Source: Methanocalculus alkaliphilus
GTDB taxonomy: Archaea > Halobacteriota > Methanomicrobia > Methanomicrobiales > Methanocorpusculaceae
Assembly: GCF_024170505.1 (NCBI RefSeq)
Contig: NZ_JALJYG010000005.1
Span: 62,001-126,000, forward strand
Length of the DNA stretch: 64,000 nt
Direction of reading: 5' to 3'
Of the stretch, positions 52,654 through 61,408 are shown piece by piece. Both the position numbers and the translations under genes were made by a program. The notes below the pieces were generated by a model. It did not search any database. It was not told the origin of the DNA and saw only the letters and a list, made by a program, of their open reading frames with translations. The first letter of the stretch is position 1; the number at the start of each line of letters is the position of its first letter.

Positions 52654-53361
52654 ATGAAGATATCGGCGTTTCTCGACGAAATGGAGAGAATTGCCCCTGC
52701 GGCTCTGGCAGAGGAGTTTGATACGGGAAAGATCGGGCTCGTCGTCGAGGGGTCGGAAGAGCTGACGACCGTCTGTGCCGCACTCGATCCGACCCGGCGG
52801 GTCGTCAATACAGCCGCCTCTCTGGGTGCGGATATGCTTGTCGTGCATCACACCCCCATCTTCACCCCTGTCACCAGGATCACCGGCACCACCGCGCATA
52901 TTCTCAGAACACTTCTTGGGAATGGGATCAACCTCTTTGTGATGCATACAAACTTCGATCATGCGGAGGGAGGGATCAACGACAGCCTCGCCGATATGCT
53001 TGGCCTGACGAACAGGAAGAGGATGAGCCTCGGCATCGTCGGCGACTGCCAGCTCACCCTCCCGGAGCTGATCTCCCGACTCTCCTGCGGGGTTCGCATC
53101 TACGGCACCATTGATGATCCCGGCAGGGTTGCGGTTGTCGGGGGATCAGGATTTCAGCCCGACCTGATGGAAGAAGCCAGGGATCTCGGAGCAGAGCTCT
53201 TCATATCATCCGAGATGAAGCATAGCATAGCCCGGGAGGCCCCGCTTCCATGTATCGAGGCAACGCATTACACCCTTGAATCCCCGGGAATGCGAGCCAT
53301 CGCAGAGAGGATGGGGTGGACGTATATTGATGATCCACCAGAGAGCTGTCTTTTGCCATGA
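52654..53361 (+). CDS. Nif3-like dinuclear metal-centre protein
   Basis: A 235-residue protein of the Nif3/YbgI family (formerly GTP cyclohydrolase I type 2). The metal-site motifs are VVHHTPIF and HTNFDHAEGGIND, and the C-terminal EATHYTLESPGM holds the last ligands. The reaction is unknown in archaea. ATG 52654 gives the conserved KISAFLDEMERIAP start; TTG 52636 is an alternative. It overlaps the SWIM gene by ATGA, a first member of a run leading to alaS. Confidence 0.92.
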   Translation: MKISAFLDEMERIAPAALAEEFDTGKIGLVVEGSEELTTVCAALDPTRRVVNTAASLGADMLVVHHTPIFTPVTRITGTTAHILRTLLGNGINLFVMHTNFDHAEGGINDSLADMLGLTNRKRMSLGIVGDCQLTLPELISRLSCGVRIYGTIDDPGRVAVVGGSGFQPDLMEEARDLGAELFISSEMKHSIAREAPLPCIEATHYTLESPGMRAIAERMGWTYIDDPPESCLLP

Positions 53362-53711
53362 TCAACCCCTGGGTTCTTCTGCAATCAGAGAAACGTCTCA
53401 CAGATGAGGGGAGGCGTGGGATTATTCATGCCTACCAGGAACGGGGAGAGAAGGCGATCCTCGCTGTAGAGCATGGGAATGTGAAGAAATATATCGATTT
53501 CTGGGTAGTCGTCGGAAGGAGGGATGAATACATCGTCGAAGACGGTTTTTGTACCTGCGAGGATTTCCTGTATAGAGGCGGTGAATGCTGGCATAGTATT
53601 GCAGTCAGGATCGCCCGGTGCTGCTCTCTCTTTGAGGAGTTTGATCTCTATTACAAAGAGAAGGGCACAGGAGAACAAGAAACAATTTATGGTGACGGAC
53701 AGAAAGTATAG
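53358..53711 (+). CDS. Small SWIM zinc-finger protein
   Basis: A 117-residue protein with a single SWIM domain: CTCEDFLYRGGECWH gives the CxCx(n)CxH metal ligands at residues about 65-80. Two more Cys occur just after it (ARCC). SWIM domains bind DNA or proteins and in archaea occur in recombination or uncharacterised proteins. It is alone, without an attached enzyme domain. ATGA overlap with nif3; alaS starts 17 nt later. Confidence 0.85.
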   Translation: MINPWVLLQSEKRLTDEGRRGIIHAYQERGEKAILAVEHGNVKKYIDFWVVVGRRDEYIVEDGFCTCEDFLYRGGECWHSIAVRIARCCSLFEEFDLYYKEKGTGEQETIYGDGQKV

Positions 53712-53728
53712 CAAGCACGTGGTTTTAC

Positions 53729-56470
53729 ATGCTTGAGGAAGAATACGAGCTGGATTACTTTCGATCGAAGGGGTTTTCCAGAAAGGTCTGCAGATCCTGT
53801 GGTTCCGCCTTCTGGACACTGAACCCTGATCGGGAATTATGTGGTGACGCACCCTGCGAGCCATACAAGTTTATCGGAGAGCCCGTCTTCTCCCCACATT
53901 CGACCGATGAGATGCGCGAGGCTTTCCTCTCCTTCTTTGAGAGAAATGACCACACCCGGATCGAACGCTATCCTGTCGCTGCACGGTGGAGGGATGACAT
54001 CTATCTGACCATCGCATCCATCGCTGACTTCCAGCCGTTCGTCACAGGCGGAGTTGTCCCACCTCCGGCAAACCCCCTCACCATCTCCCAGCCCTGTATA
54101 CGGCTCAATGATCTCGATGCGGTCGGGAGATCCGGTCGCCATCTCACCTGTTTTGAGATGATGGCGCATCATGCCTTCAACACAGATGAGGAGGAGATAT
54201 ACTGGAAGGATGAAACCCTTGAGCTCTGTTCAGACTTCATCACCTCCATCGGCGGGAATCTTGATGCCGTTACCTTCAAGGAGCACCCCTGGTATGGTGG
54301 AGGGAATGCAGGGCCGAGCGTTGAGGTCCTCATCGGCGGCCTTGAAGTCGCCACCCTCGTCTTCATGAACCTTGGAAGGACGAAGACCGCCGGCACCCCG
54401 ACGATGATCGATGGGAAGGATTACTACCCGATGAAACTCCGCATCGTCGATACCGGATATGGCCTTGAACGCTTCGTCTGGGCATCAAAGGGATCGCCGA
54501 CGATCTATGATGCGGTCTTCCCTGATATGGTCTCACGGCTGATGACCTCGGCCGGCCTTGAGGATCGACTTAATAATGAGGAATTTACCGATATCCTCAG
54601 CCTGAATGCGAAGTTTGCCGGCCTAATTGAGATCCGGGGAGAGAAGCTTTCCGATCTCCGGAAGAAGGTGGCAGCATCGGTCGGTGTGAGCGTTCCAAAG
54701 CTCGAGGAGATGATCGTTCCCATTGAGGGGATCTATGCACTCTGCGATCATACCCGGTGCCTTGGCTATATGCTCGGGGACTGTATCGTTCCATCCAATG
54801 TCCGTGAAGGATATCTTGCCCGTCTCGTCCTCAGGCGAAGCCTCAGAATGATGAGCGAACTCAATCTTGATGAGAACCTCGCAGATCTCGTCCTCTTCCA
54901 GATGAATGAGATAGGACTTGGTCAGTTCGAACAGAAAGAGGAGATCATCCGCGAGATTATTGAGCGGGAGACAGCCAAATACGATACAACCATCGCCCGC
55001 GGAAAGCGTGTCGTTCAACGGGTAGCCCAGAGCCATAAGAAGAAGAATGAGCCTGTACCCCTTGCAGAGATGATCACCCTCTATGAATCGCATGGGATTC
55101 CAACCGGGTTGATGCGCGATATCCTGACCGAGGAGGGGGCGGAGTTCGATCTCCCGGATGACCTCGACTCCATCATTGCAGATAAGCACTCAGAGCTTGA
55201 AGAGCTGGTTGAAGAGTCTGAGGTCGCCCGGTTTACCGACAGAATCGCCAGCCTGCCCCCGACGAAGAAACTCTATTATGAACGGACATGCGAGTTTGAG
55301 TTTGAGGGGATCGTCCTCGATCATTTCGACGGCCATGTCGTCCTTGACCAGTCACTCTTCTATCCCGAGGGAGGTGGACAGCCATCAGATACCGGAACCC
55401 TGGTGACCGCAAATAATGTCGTCCGGGTTGATGAGGTGATCACAAAGAATGATCGAATCCTTCACCGGATCAAGGGCGGGGTCCTGAAGCGCGGTGAGCG
55501 GGTAAAGGGGATCATCGACGAGGAGCGCCGCTGGTCGCTGATGCGCCACCATACCGGGACCCATCTCCTCCTAAAAGCATGCAAGGAGGTGCTTGGGCCC
55601 CATGTCCACCAGGCGGGATCACAGAACGGTATCGAAAGCTCCCGGCTTGATATCCGGCATTATAACCACATCACACCAGACGAGCTGAAACGGATCGAGA
55701 TCGCCGCCAACCATCTGATCATGGAGAACACCCCGGTCTTCATCAAGGTGGAGGAGCGCAACCGCGCCGAGCAGAAGTACGGATTCAGCCTCTATCAGGG
55801 CGGGGTCCCTCCAGGGAAGGATCTCAGGATTGTCCAGATGGGCACTGAAGTGCAGGCATGCGGGGGAACCCACTGCAGGAGCAGTGGTGAGGTCGGTATC
55901 ATCAAGATACTCAGGATCGAGCATATCCAGGATGGTATCGAGAGGATAGAGTTTTCAGCAGGCCTTGCAGCCATTTATGCAATGCAGCATCTCCAGGATA
56001 TCGTCAATGAATCCGCCGGAACCCTCTCGGTTCAGGTCGAGCATCTCCCACAGGCCGTCGATCGGTTCTTCACGGAATGGAAGGAGCGAGGGAAGGTGAT
56101 CGATGAGATGGAGTCCCGTCTCGCAGAGATGAAGCTGCAGAGCCTCACCGGTGATCTCGTCAATGGCATCGAAGTGATCATTCAGCAGGTCGATCTCCCC
56201 AGAAAAGAGCTCGTCCAGGTGGCGACAGGTATCGCGGATCGCAAGGGGATAGCCCTTTTCATCTCAACGACCGGTGGTCTCGGGGTTGTGATGGGTTCGG
56301 GTGATGAACGGGTCCATGCCGGTGAGATCGTGCGGGATATCTGTTCCATGCTTGGCGGAAAAGGGGGCGGTAAACCGGGTCTTGCCCAGGGTGCAGGACA
56401 GGACGAGGCGGGAATCGCTGAAGCGCTCCACAAGGCCGATGAACTGATCAGGGCAACACTCCATGACTGA
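53729..56470 (+). CDS. alaS: Alanine-tRNA ligase, archaeal type
   Basis: A 913-residue class II synthetase. Residues 10-50 form the archaea-specific N-terminal zinc region (KVCRSCGSAFW, CGDAPC). The catalytic domain spans 60-400; the editing domain has HHTGTH near 607-612 and CGGTHC at 710-715, the metal site that hydrolyses Ser- and Gly-tRNA-Ala; C-Ala forms the end, with GGKGGGKPGLAQGAG. The stop overlaps the next start by ATGACTGA. Confidence 0.96.
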   Translation: MLEEEYELDYFRSKGFSRKVCRSCGSAFWTLNPDRELCGDAPCEPYKFIGEPVFSPHSTDEMREAFLSFFERNDHTRIERYPVAARWRDDIYLTIASIADFQPFVTGGVVPPPANPLTISQPCIRLNDLDAVGRSGRHLTCFEMMAHHAFNTDEEEIYWKDETLELCSDFITSIGGNLDAVTFKEHPWYGGGNAGPSVEVLIGGLEVATLVFMNLGRTKTAGTPTMIDGKDYYPMKLRIVDTGYGLERFVWASKGSPTIYDAVFPDMVSRLMTSAGLEDRLNNEEFTDILSLNAKFAGLIEIRGEKLSDLRKKVAASVGVSVPKLEEMIVPIEGIYALCDHTRCLGYMLGDCIVPSNVREGYLARLVLRRSLRMMSELNLDENLADLVLFQMNEIGLGQFEQKEEIIREIIERETAKYDTTIARGKRVVQRVAQSHKKKNEPVPLAEMITLYESHGIPTGLMRDILTEEGAEFDLPDDLDSIIADKHSELEELVEESEVARFTDRIASLPPTKKLYYERTCEFEFEGIVLDHFDGHVVLDQSLFYPEGGGQPSDTGTLVTANNVVRVDEVITKNDRILHRIKGGVLKRGERVKGIIDEERRWSLMRHHTGTHLLLKACKEVLGPHVHQAGSQNGIESSRLDIRHYNHITPDELKRIEIAANHLIMENTPVFIKVEERNRAEQKYGFSLYQGGVPPGKDLRIVQMGTEVQACGGTHCRSSGEVGIIKILRIEHIQDGIERIEFSAGLAAIYAMQHLQDIVNESAGTLSVQVEHLPQAVDRFFTEWKERGKVIDEMESRLAEMKLQSLTGDLVNGIEVIIQQVDLPRKELVQVATGIADRKGIALFISTTGGLGVVMGSGDERVHAGEIVRDICSMLGGKGGGKPGLAQGAGQDEAGIAEALHKADELIRATLHD

Positions 56471-57050
56471 CGAGATTGTCTTCCTTGAGCCCGGAGATGA
56501 ACAGGCACAGAAGGTCGCCCGTGCAATGGCAAGCCCGACCGCGGGTGATCTCCTCAGGGGGCTTGCGGACGCTCCAAAGAGCACAACAGCCCTCTCAGAA
56601 GAGCTGCATATTCCACTTACAACCGCAAAGTATCATCTCGGAAATCTCCTTGATGCCGGGGTGATCGAGGTTGTGGATACCCGCTGGAGTGCAAAAGGGC
56701 GTGAGGTGAAGCTCTATGCACTGAAGAATCAGGTTCTGATTGTGGCTCCGCAGAGGAAGAGTGCAATCGGTCTTGTGAAGAAGTATGCTGCCACGCTTGG
56801 GGTCTTCGTCGCCGGAACCGCACTCCTCTCGCTCTACCTGCCATCCCTCTCAAAGAGAGAGTTGGCAGATGATTATCTGGTGCTGACTGTACCAGAAACG
56901 ATGCCCGCTGCGACAAGAATGGCCGGTGATGCGGCGGCACTCCCCCCCCTGATGCATGAGTTCGTCACCGCCTTCTTCCTCGGGGGCTGCCTCGTCCTGG
57001 TCGCCATGATGCTCTATGAAGCGATCAATTGGCGCAGGGAAAGAAATTAA
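56463..57050 (+). CDS. ArsR-like winged-helix regulator with two membrane helices
   Basis: A 195-residue protein. Residues 15-95 form a winged helix (STTALSEELHIPLTTAKYHLGNLLDAGVI) typical of the archaeal ArsR-like group with a GREVKLY wing. Two hydrophobic helices, about 107-127 and 163-185, flank a 35-residue loop outside the membrane that could sense an extracellular signal. Membrane-tied transcription factors of this kind are frequent in methanogens. 8-nt overlap with alaS suggests cotranslation. Target genes unknown. Confidence 0.88.
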   Translation: MTDEIVFLEPGDEQAQKVARAMASPTAGDLLRGLADAPKSTTALSEELHIPLTTAKYHLGNLLDAGVIEVVDTRWSAKGREVKLYALKNQVLIVAPQRKSAIGLVKKYAATLGVFVAGTALLSLYLPSLSKRELADDYLVLTVPETMPAATRMAGDAAALPPLMHEFVTAFFLGGCLVLVAMMLYEAINWRRERN

Positions 57051-57649
57051 GCGAGATTGATAAAATTTTCAAGGATCCGCAGTCCGGTTGCCCCACTCTT
57101 TTCAGGATGGAACTGGACGCCATAGATCTGATCTCTTTTTACCGCTGAAGCATACCTGACGATATACTCCGTCTCACAGAGCCGGTTCCGGATGGGTGTA
57201 TCGACGTAATATGAATGAACAAAATAGAGATAGCTTCCGTCAGGGACGCCGTCGAGCAGCGGATCATCAGGGAGTGTCTGATGAATCGTGTTCCATCCCA
57301 TATGGGGAACCTTCATCCCAGGCTCAGGATGAAACCGGCGTACCCTCCCGGGTATGAGGGCAAGGCCTTGATGCATCCCATGCTCCTCACTCTCCTCCAT
57401 CAGCATCTGCATCCCAAGGCAGATACCAAGGAGTGGAACATCCCCTGCGGATCTGATGATAGTCTCCCGGAGAGGGGCGAGTTTCTCCATCCCCTCCCTG
57501 AATGCGCCGACCCCGGGGAGGATGATCCCGTCTGCAGACGCGATCTCGTCATCATTGTGTGTGATGACGGCTTCTGCCCCTGCACGCTCAATGCCCCGGA
57601 GGACCGATCTGAGATTTCCAAGACCGTAATCAATAATGGCTATCTTCGT
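57047..57649 (-). CDS. hisH: Imidazole glycerol phosphate synthase subunit HisH
   Basis: A 200-residue glutamine amidotransferase that delivers ammonia to HisF in histidine synthesis. Catalytic triad: nucleophile Cys in GICLGMQML near residue 77, and His/Glu in VQFHPEKSG near 185. ATG 57649 begins the conserved MTKIAIIDYGLGNLRS; GGGGGAAG lies upstream. It overlaps the PAPS-reductase gene by 20 nt and ends 4 nt over the convergent regulator. No other his gene is nearby, so histidine genes are scattered. Confidence 0.95.
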   Translation of the reverse strand, partial: TKIAIIDYGLGNLRSVLRGIERAGAEAVITHNDDEIASADGIILPGVGAFREGMEKLAPLRETIIRSAGDVPLLGICLGMQMLMEESEEHGMHQGLALIPGRVRRFHPEPGMKVPHMGWNTIHQTLPDDPLLDGVPDGSYLYFVHSYYVDTPIRNRLCETEYIVRYASAVKRDQIYGVQFHPEKSGATGLRILENFINLA

Positions 57650-59036
57650 CATGCATCTTCCCCCGGTTCTTTCTCCATGCACCGGAGAGGAACCATTCCT
57701 CTTTTATATCAGCCTGCCGGCCCCACTCCAGCACAGCGGTGCGCCAGCCTGACCAGAGATCGGGGTACCGCTCCTCGATCAGTATCAGGTGGGCTATATC
57801 GCTGGACGGGCACATATAGCAGCCGATCCGATCAAGACCCTCTTCATAGAGGGTGTTATATGGTGCATCTTCCTGGAAGAGGTAGAGCCAGACATGCATT
57901 GCATTCCAGTTCTGAATCGGGGCTGCGGAGAGCTGGTTTGGAACATTTGGATTCCTCCAGACCCGTCTGCTCTGCATCCGCTTTGCAGATTCGTACTTCC
58001 GCTGGCCGATGAGGGAGAGGCATTCACCAAAGTGCTGATCGATCAGATCCTTCACCGGCGTCAGCTTACATGCCTTACAGCACCAGCGGAGATCCACAGC
58101 CGGAGGGCCATGTTCTGCAAAGCCTTTCCAGAACCCGCCCTCTCCATCACCCTTCAGCACGGTGCAGGTGTATCTCTTCTGTATTTCTTCAATATTCTCA
58201 TAGGTCTCGGGGAACTCAAGTCCGGTATCGGCAAAGATGAGGGGGACCGACCCGAGCGCCTTATTGGCGAGGATGAGGGTTACAAGGCTGTCTTTCCCAC
58301 CCGAGTAGGAGACGGTGACCGGAAGAGTCTCTGCCTCTGCGACATCCCGGATGAAGGTGATCGAATCTTCCTCCATCCGGGAAAGGATTTCCCGGTTCGC
58401 CCGTACGGCATCCTCCCAGGTCGCAGGTCCCGGGATGAAGATATGCGGACTGTTCTTCCTGAGCCGGACGATCTGGCCGCGAGAGATGGCTGTCGCCTCC
58501 TCTGCGCTCATCTTTGCCCGGCCGACACCGACGCAGGTTCCATCAGGAGTCATAACGAAGACCTCGTCGCCTGCCATGACGTGCTGATCAATACTGATGA
58601 GTCCGGGTGCGAGGACACTGGAACCTTCCCGGATGAAGGAAGCGGCTTCATCAGTAACAACGAGATACCGTTTCGCCGGGGTGAGAAGCGTGGCGGCATG
58701 CGGTCTGGGAAGGGCTTCCCACCGGTTCTCAAGGGGGAGATACCGTATGGCACCAACAACTGCCCCCCCAAGGATGATCTCCTCCATCCGATCATCGTCG
58801 GGGACTTTGTTGAGGATAACCAGGTGGCCGTCCGGAATCAGCCTGGCTCCGAAGGCATCCTCAAATATCTGGTTGATGCGCCGGATGTCGGATGGAAACG
58901 CCGGGCGTGCATCTCCGGGAGGAGTAATGCCGACAGCGCGCGTCTTCTCGCCACAGGCGCACCGCTTTCCAAGGACCGGTACATGGCAGGCATCACACCA
59001 GCGGAGGGGAATTGCTCCGAGATAGGGTGATTTCAT
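57630..59036 (-). CDS. PAPS-reductase-family protein with zinc ribbon and PUA-like domain
   Basis: A 468-residue protein in three parts: an N-terminal zinc ribbon (WCDACHVPVLGKRCACG), a middle part of about 180 residues that ends in a PUA-like fold (PGLISIDQHVMAGDEVFVMTPDG), and a PP-loop ATP pyrophosphatase domain with SYSGGKDSL near residue 250 and Cys motifs CCKACK and CYMCPSSD, which may hold an Fe-S cluster. The layout matches the archaeal family of MJ0066. Classical sulfate reduction is unlikely in a methanogen; an RNA or cofactor thiolation role is possible because of the PUA domain. Overlaps hisH. Confidence 0.88.
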   Translation of the reverse strand: MKSPYLGAIPLRWCDACHVPVLGKRCACGEKTRAVGITPPGDARPAFPSDIRRINQIFEDAFGARLIPDGHLVILNKVPDDDRMEEIILGGAVVGAIRYLPLENRWEALPRPHAATLLTPAKRYLVVTDEAASFIREGSSVLAPGLISIDQHVMAGDEVFVMTPDGTCVGVGRAKMSAEEATAISRGQIVRLRKNSPHIFIPGPATWEDAVRANREILSRMEEDSITFIRDVAEAETLPVTVSYSGGKDSLVTLILANKALGSVPLIFADTGLEFPETYENIEEIQKRYTCTVLKGDGEGGFWKGFAEHGPPAVDLRWCCKACKLTPVKDLIDQHFGECLSLIGQRKYESAKRMQSRRVWRNPNVPNQLSAAPIQNWNAMHVWLYLFQEDAPYNTLYEEGLDRIGCYMCPSSDIAHLILIEERYPDLWSGWRTAVLEWGRQADIKEEWFLSGAWRKNRGKMHDEDSHY

Positions 59037-59295
59037 CCATTACAGGTTGTGCCAGATCGATTAAATAGTCGATTGTCTTCTTCCACGACATCCATCTGCC
59101 GGAGATGAGTCAGGCATACCCGGGCAGTGCAAAAAAAGACTCTCTCCGCAGTGGACGGATGGAAAGCAATATTTTAGTTAAAAGATCACTATTGATCATG
59201 ATAAACTTCAGGCAGGGGCTTATTGCAGAGCCGATGCTGTTTTCCTTTTATCAAAGCACGACACAACGTCGTCGCGCAAGGGGGGTTGAACACCC
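59037..59295. other. Promoter region of Mbh-type operon
   Basis: A 259-nt divergent gap. Plus-strand TATA candidates are AATATTTTAG (about 59170) and CCTTTTATCAAAG (about 59240-59252), the latter about 45-50 nt before the GTG start, leaving room for a short leader with GGGGGG as ribosome site. A 64-codon frame at 59105-59299 has no coding character. No RNA is recognised. Confidence 0.45.
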
Positions 59296-59823
59296 GTGAT
59301 CCGCCTTCTGGCAACCATGGTCGCCGCATTTGTGGCGTACCTGCTGTTGACAGCAGGTTCAGGTGATATACTGCTCTGGTCCGGGGCCGAACTGGTGGCC
59401 GGGGCGATCATTGCCATCATCGTCGGGATAGCATCATATCGTATCTTCTGCAGATCAGAAAGCCTGCGGATGGCAAACCCGATCCGGATTCTTCTCCTCC
59501 TCGTCTATGCGGCCGTTCCGTTACTCATCGAGATGGCGCGGGCAAACATCGATGTTGCGATCCGGGTTATCACAGGGCGCGTACATCCGGGGATCATCAG
59601 GGTGCGAACGGGGATGACAACCGATCTCGGGCTTCTTCTTCTGGCAAACTCGATCACGCTCACGCCAGGAACCCTCTCTGTGGATCTCGATGAGGAGAGC
59701 CGGGATCTCTATGTCCATCTCATTAATGTTCCGGAAACGCTCCGTACTGAGAAGATTGTCGACTCCGGGGAGCTCTTCACCTTCTTTAATATTCCTGGAT
59801 GGATCCGGAGGATTGCTGAATGA
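59296..59823 (+). CDS. mbhA: Mbh-type hydrogenase subunit A (MrpE/MnhE-like)
   Basis: A 175-residue membrane protein homologous to subunit E of Na+/H+ antiporters. Two to three N-terminal helices are followed by an MrpE cytoplasmic domain with LLANSITLTPGTLSVD, the family signature. First gene of an operon with the same order as Pyrococcus mbhA-J. Start is GTG. Overlaps the next gene by ATGA. Confidence 0.9.
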   Translation: MIRLLATMVAAFVAYLLLTAGSGDILLWSGAELVAGAIIAIIVGIASYRIFCRSESLRMANPIRILLLLVYAAVPLLIEMARANIDVAIRVITGRVHPGIIRVRTGMTTDLGLLLLANSITLTPGTLSVDLDEESRDLYVHLINVPETLRTEKIVDSGELFTFFNIPGWIRRIAE

Positions 59824-60077
59824 TCGATATCTTTTATGCAGCTATCCTCGCAATGCTGCTCCTGATCCTTGTTGCAGGTATCAGGCTTGCCATCGGACCG
59901 ACGATTCCGGACCGGGTTGTTGCCCTTGATACCATCAATACCCTGATGGTCGGGTCGATGATCCTGCTGGCTGTGTACCTGGGCCAGACGATCTTTGTTG
60001 ATGTCGCGATCGTCTATGCCCTCCTCTCATTCCTTGGAACACTTGCCATTTCAAAGTATATCGGAGGAGAATTATGA
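59820..60077 (+). CDS. mbhB: Mbh-type hydrogenase subunit B (MrpF-like)
   Basis: An 85-residue three-helix membrane protein with the MrpF signature GPTIPDRVVALDTI. Known as part of the Mrp-like sodium-translocating unit of Mbh. Overlaps by ATGA at both ends with mbhA and mbhC. Confidence 0.9.
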   Translation: MIDIFYAAILAMLLLILVAGIRLAIGPTIPDRVVALDTINTLMVGSMILLAVYLGQTIFVDVAIVYALLSFLGTLAISKYIGGEL

Positions 60078-60433
60078 TTACAACCGCAGCATTGATCTGT
60101 ATCGTGATCGGTGTTCTATTCAATGCACTTGGAGCGATCGGTATCCTCCGGTTCCCGGATGTGTACACCCGTCTCCATGCAGAAACCAAGATGACGACAT
60201 TTGGGACGATTTTTATCTCACTCGGTGTGATACTCTATGCCGCCGGGATGCTGAGCGGAACAGGTGATGCACAGTACCTGACGCTTGCCATCCATACCGC
60301 CATCGCTGTCATCGCCCTGGCCTTTACAAATGCTACCGGCTCCCATGCAATCGCACGGGCTGCCCACAGAAGCGGTGTCAGACCTGATCCGGCAGTCGTC
60401 GATCGGCTCGCGGAGGTGAAGCGGCGTGATTGA
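60074..60433 (+). CDS. mbhC: Mbh-type hydrogenase subunit C (MrpG-like)
   Basis: A 119-residue three-helix membrane protein with the MrpG motif GILRFPDVYTRLHAETKMTTFG. Its C-terminal 25 residues are a polar tail. Overlaps the preceding gene by ATGA and the next by 8 nt. Confidence 0.9.
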   Translation: MITTAALICIVIGVLFNALGAIGILRFPDVYTRLHAETKMTTFGTIFISLGVILYAAGMLSGTGDAQYLTLAIHTAIAVIALAFTNATGSHAIARAAHRSGVRPDPAVVDRLAEVKRRD

Positions 60434-60680
60434 GATGATCCTGCATCTGATCATCCTCTCCGGGATCATCATCTCGGCGGGGCTGGTATTTGCATTCCGT
60501 GACCTTTTATCAGCGGCAATTGCCTTTGCAATATTCAGCTTCCTGCTGGCAATCGAATTCTATATCCTCCAGGCTCCTGATGTTGCCCTTGCCGAAGCTG
60601 CTATCGGAGCGGGTCTGACAACAGCTGCCTTTATGATTGCTATCCGTGGGACAGTCAGAAGAGAAGGTGATGGCATATGA
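60426..60680 (+). CDS. mbhD: Mbh-type hydrogenase subunit D (DUF4040)
   Basis: An 84-residue protein with three helices, including LQAPDVALAEAAIGAGLTTA, the DUF4040 signature that corresponds to part of the MrpA C-terminal region. The acidic residues in this helix are part of the ion path in the known Mbh structure. Start GTG or ATG within eight bases of the mbhC end; ATGA joins it to mbhE. Confidence 0.88.
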   Translation: MIEMILHLIILSGIIISAGLVFAFRDLLSAAIAFAIFSFLLAIEFYILQAPDVALAEAAIGAGLTTAAFMIAIRGTVRREGDGI

Positions 60681-60943
60681 GACGAACACTCTCGATTCTG
60701 CTGACGCTGCTTACGGTCATGATGCTTGGTGTCATCGTCACGGGTCTCTCGTTTGGAGATCCCGGTCCGACACCGATGGACGACTACTTTATCGAGAACA
60801 GTCAGAGGGAGAGCGGTGCAAATAATATCGTCACCGCCGTCCTCTTCGACTACCGTGGTCTCGATACACTCGGTGAGGCGGCAGTCCTCTTCACCGCGGC
60901 ACTCGGAACGACGCTCATCTTTCGCCGACGGAGGGATGACTGA
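60677..60943 (+). CDS. mbhE: Mbh-type hydrogenase subunit E (MrpA C-terminal-like)
   Basis: An 88-residue protein with one N-terminal and one C-terminal helix around a polar segment. The motif NNIVTAVLFDYRGLDTLGEA is that of MbhE/MrpA C-terminal ends. The end RGLDTLGEAAVLFTAALG then RRRRDD matches the Eha subunit F-like protein at 23437-23889. Directly followed by the MrpB-like gene. Confidence 0.88.
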   Translation: MRRTLSILLTLLTVMMLGVIVTGLSFGDPGPTPMDDYFIENSQRESGANNIVTAVLFDYRGLDTLGEAAVLFTAALGTTLIFRRRRDD

Positions 60944-61408
60944 ATGCAGATGAGCAGAATTGTCCGTACAACGGCTGATCTCGCATTTCCATTCATTCTG
61001 GTGTATGGATTTTATATTATCATCCATGGACATCTGACACCGGGCGGAGGTTTCCAGGGAGGTGCAATCCTTGCGTCCGCGATGCTCCTCCTCCTTCTTG
61101 CATACCGATACCAGGAGAGCACGAGATATGTCAGGAAGACGATGATGAAGACGCTTGAATCGGGTGGTCTTCTCCTCTTTGGCATCACCGCTCTCTCAGC
61201 TATGGCTCTTGGAGCAGGATACTTCTACAACTGGCTCTCGCCACGTGGATTACTCTTTGGAGATATTGTTGAGGTGGGATCGTCTTTTGCAAATCTGAAC
61301 ACGGCAGGTCTGATCCCGATCATGAATCTTGCCGTTGGGATCGAGGTGGTGGGTGCGGCCAGCGTCATCCTCCTCGCACTCCTCTCAGGAATTAAGGAGA
61401 AGATCTGA
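60944..61408 (+). CDS. mbhF: Mbh-type hydrogenase subunit F (MrpB-like)
   Basis: A 154-residue, four-helix membrane protein with the MrpB signature GHLTPGGGFQGGAILASAML. Residues after 75 are the longer C-terminal part often seen in MnhB. Starts at the base after the mbhE stop and shares one base with the next start. Confidence 0.9.
   Translation: MQMSRIVRTTADLAFPFILVYGFYIIIHGHLTPGGGFQGGAILASAMLLLLLAYRYQESTRYVRKTMMKTLESGGLLLFGITALSAMALGAGYFYNWLSPRGLLFGDIVEVGSSFANLNTAGLIPIMNLAVGIEVVGAASVILLALLSGIKEKI

Noticed and set aside
57789-59030. 413-codon plus-strand open frame antisense to the PAPS-reductase-family gene
   Set aside because: It has no recognisable motif, while the minus-strand frame has clear zinc-ribbon and PP-loop motifs; it is a codon-bias shadow.
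59105-59299. 64-codon frame upstream of mbhA
   Set aside because: It overlaps the likely promoter and the mbhA start, and its composition is unlike the coding neighbours.
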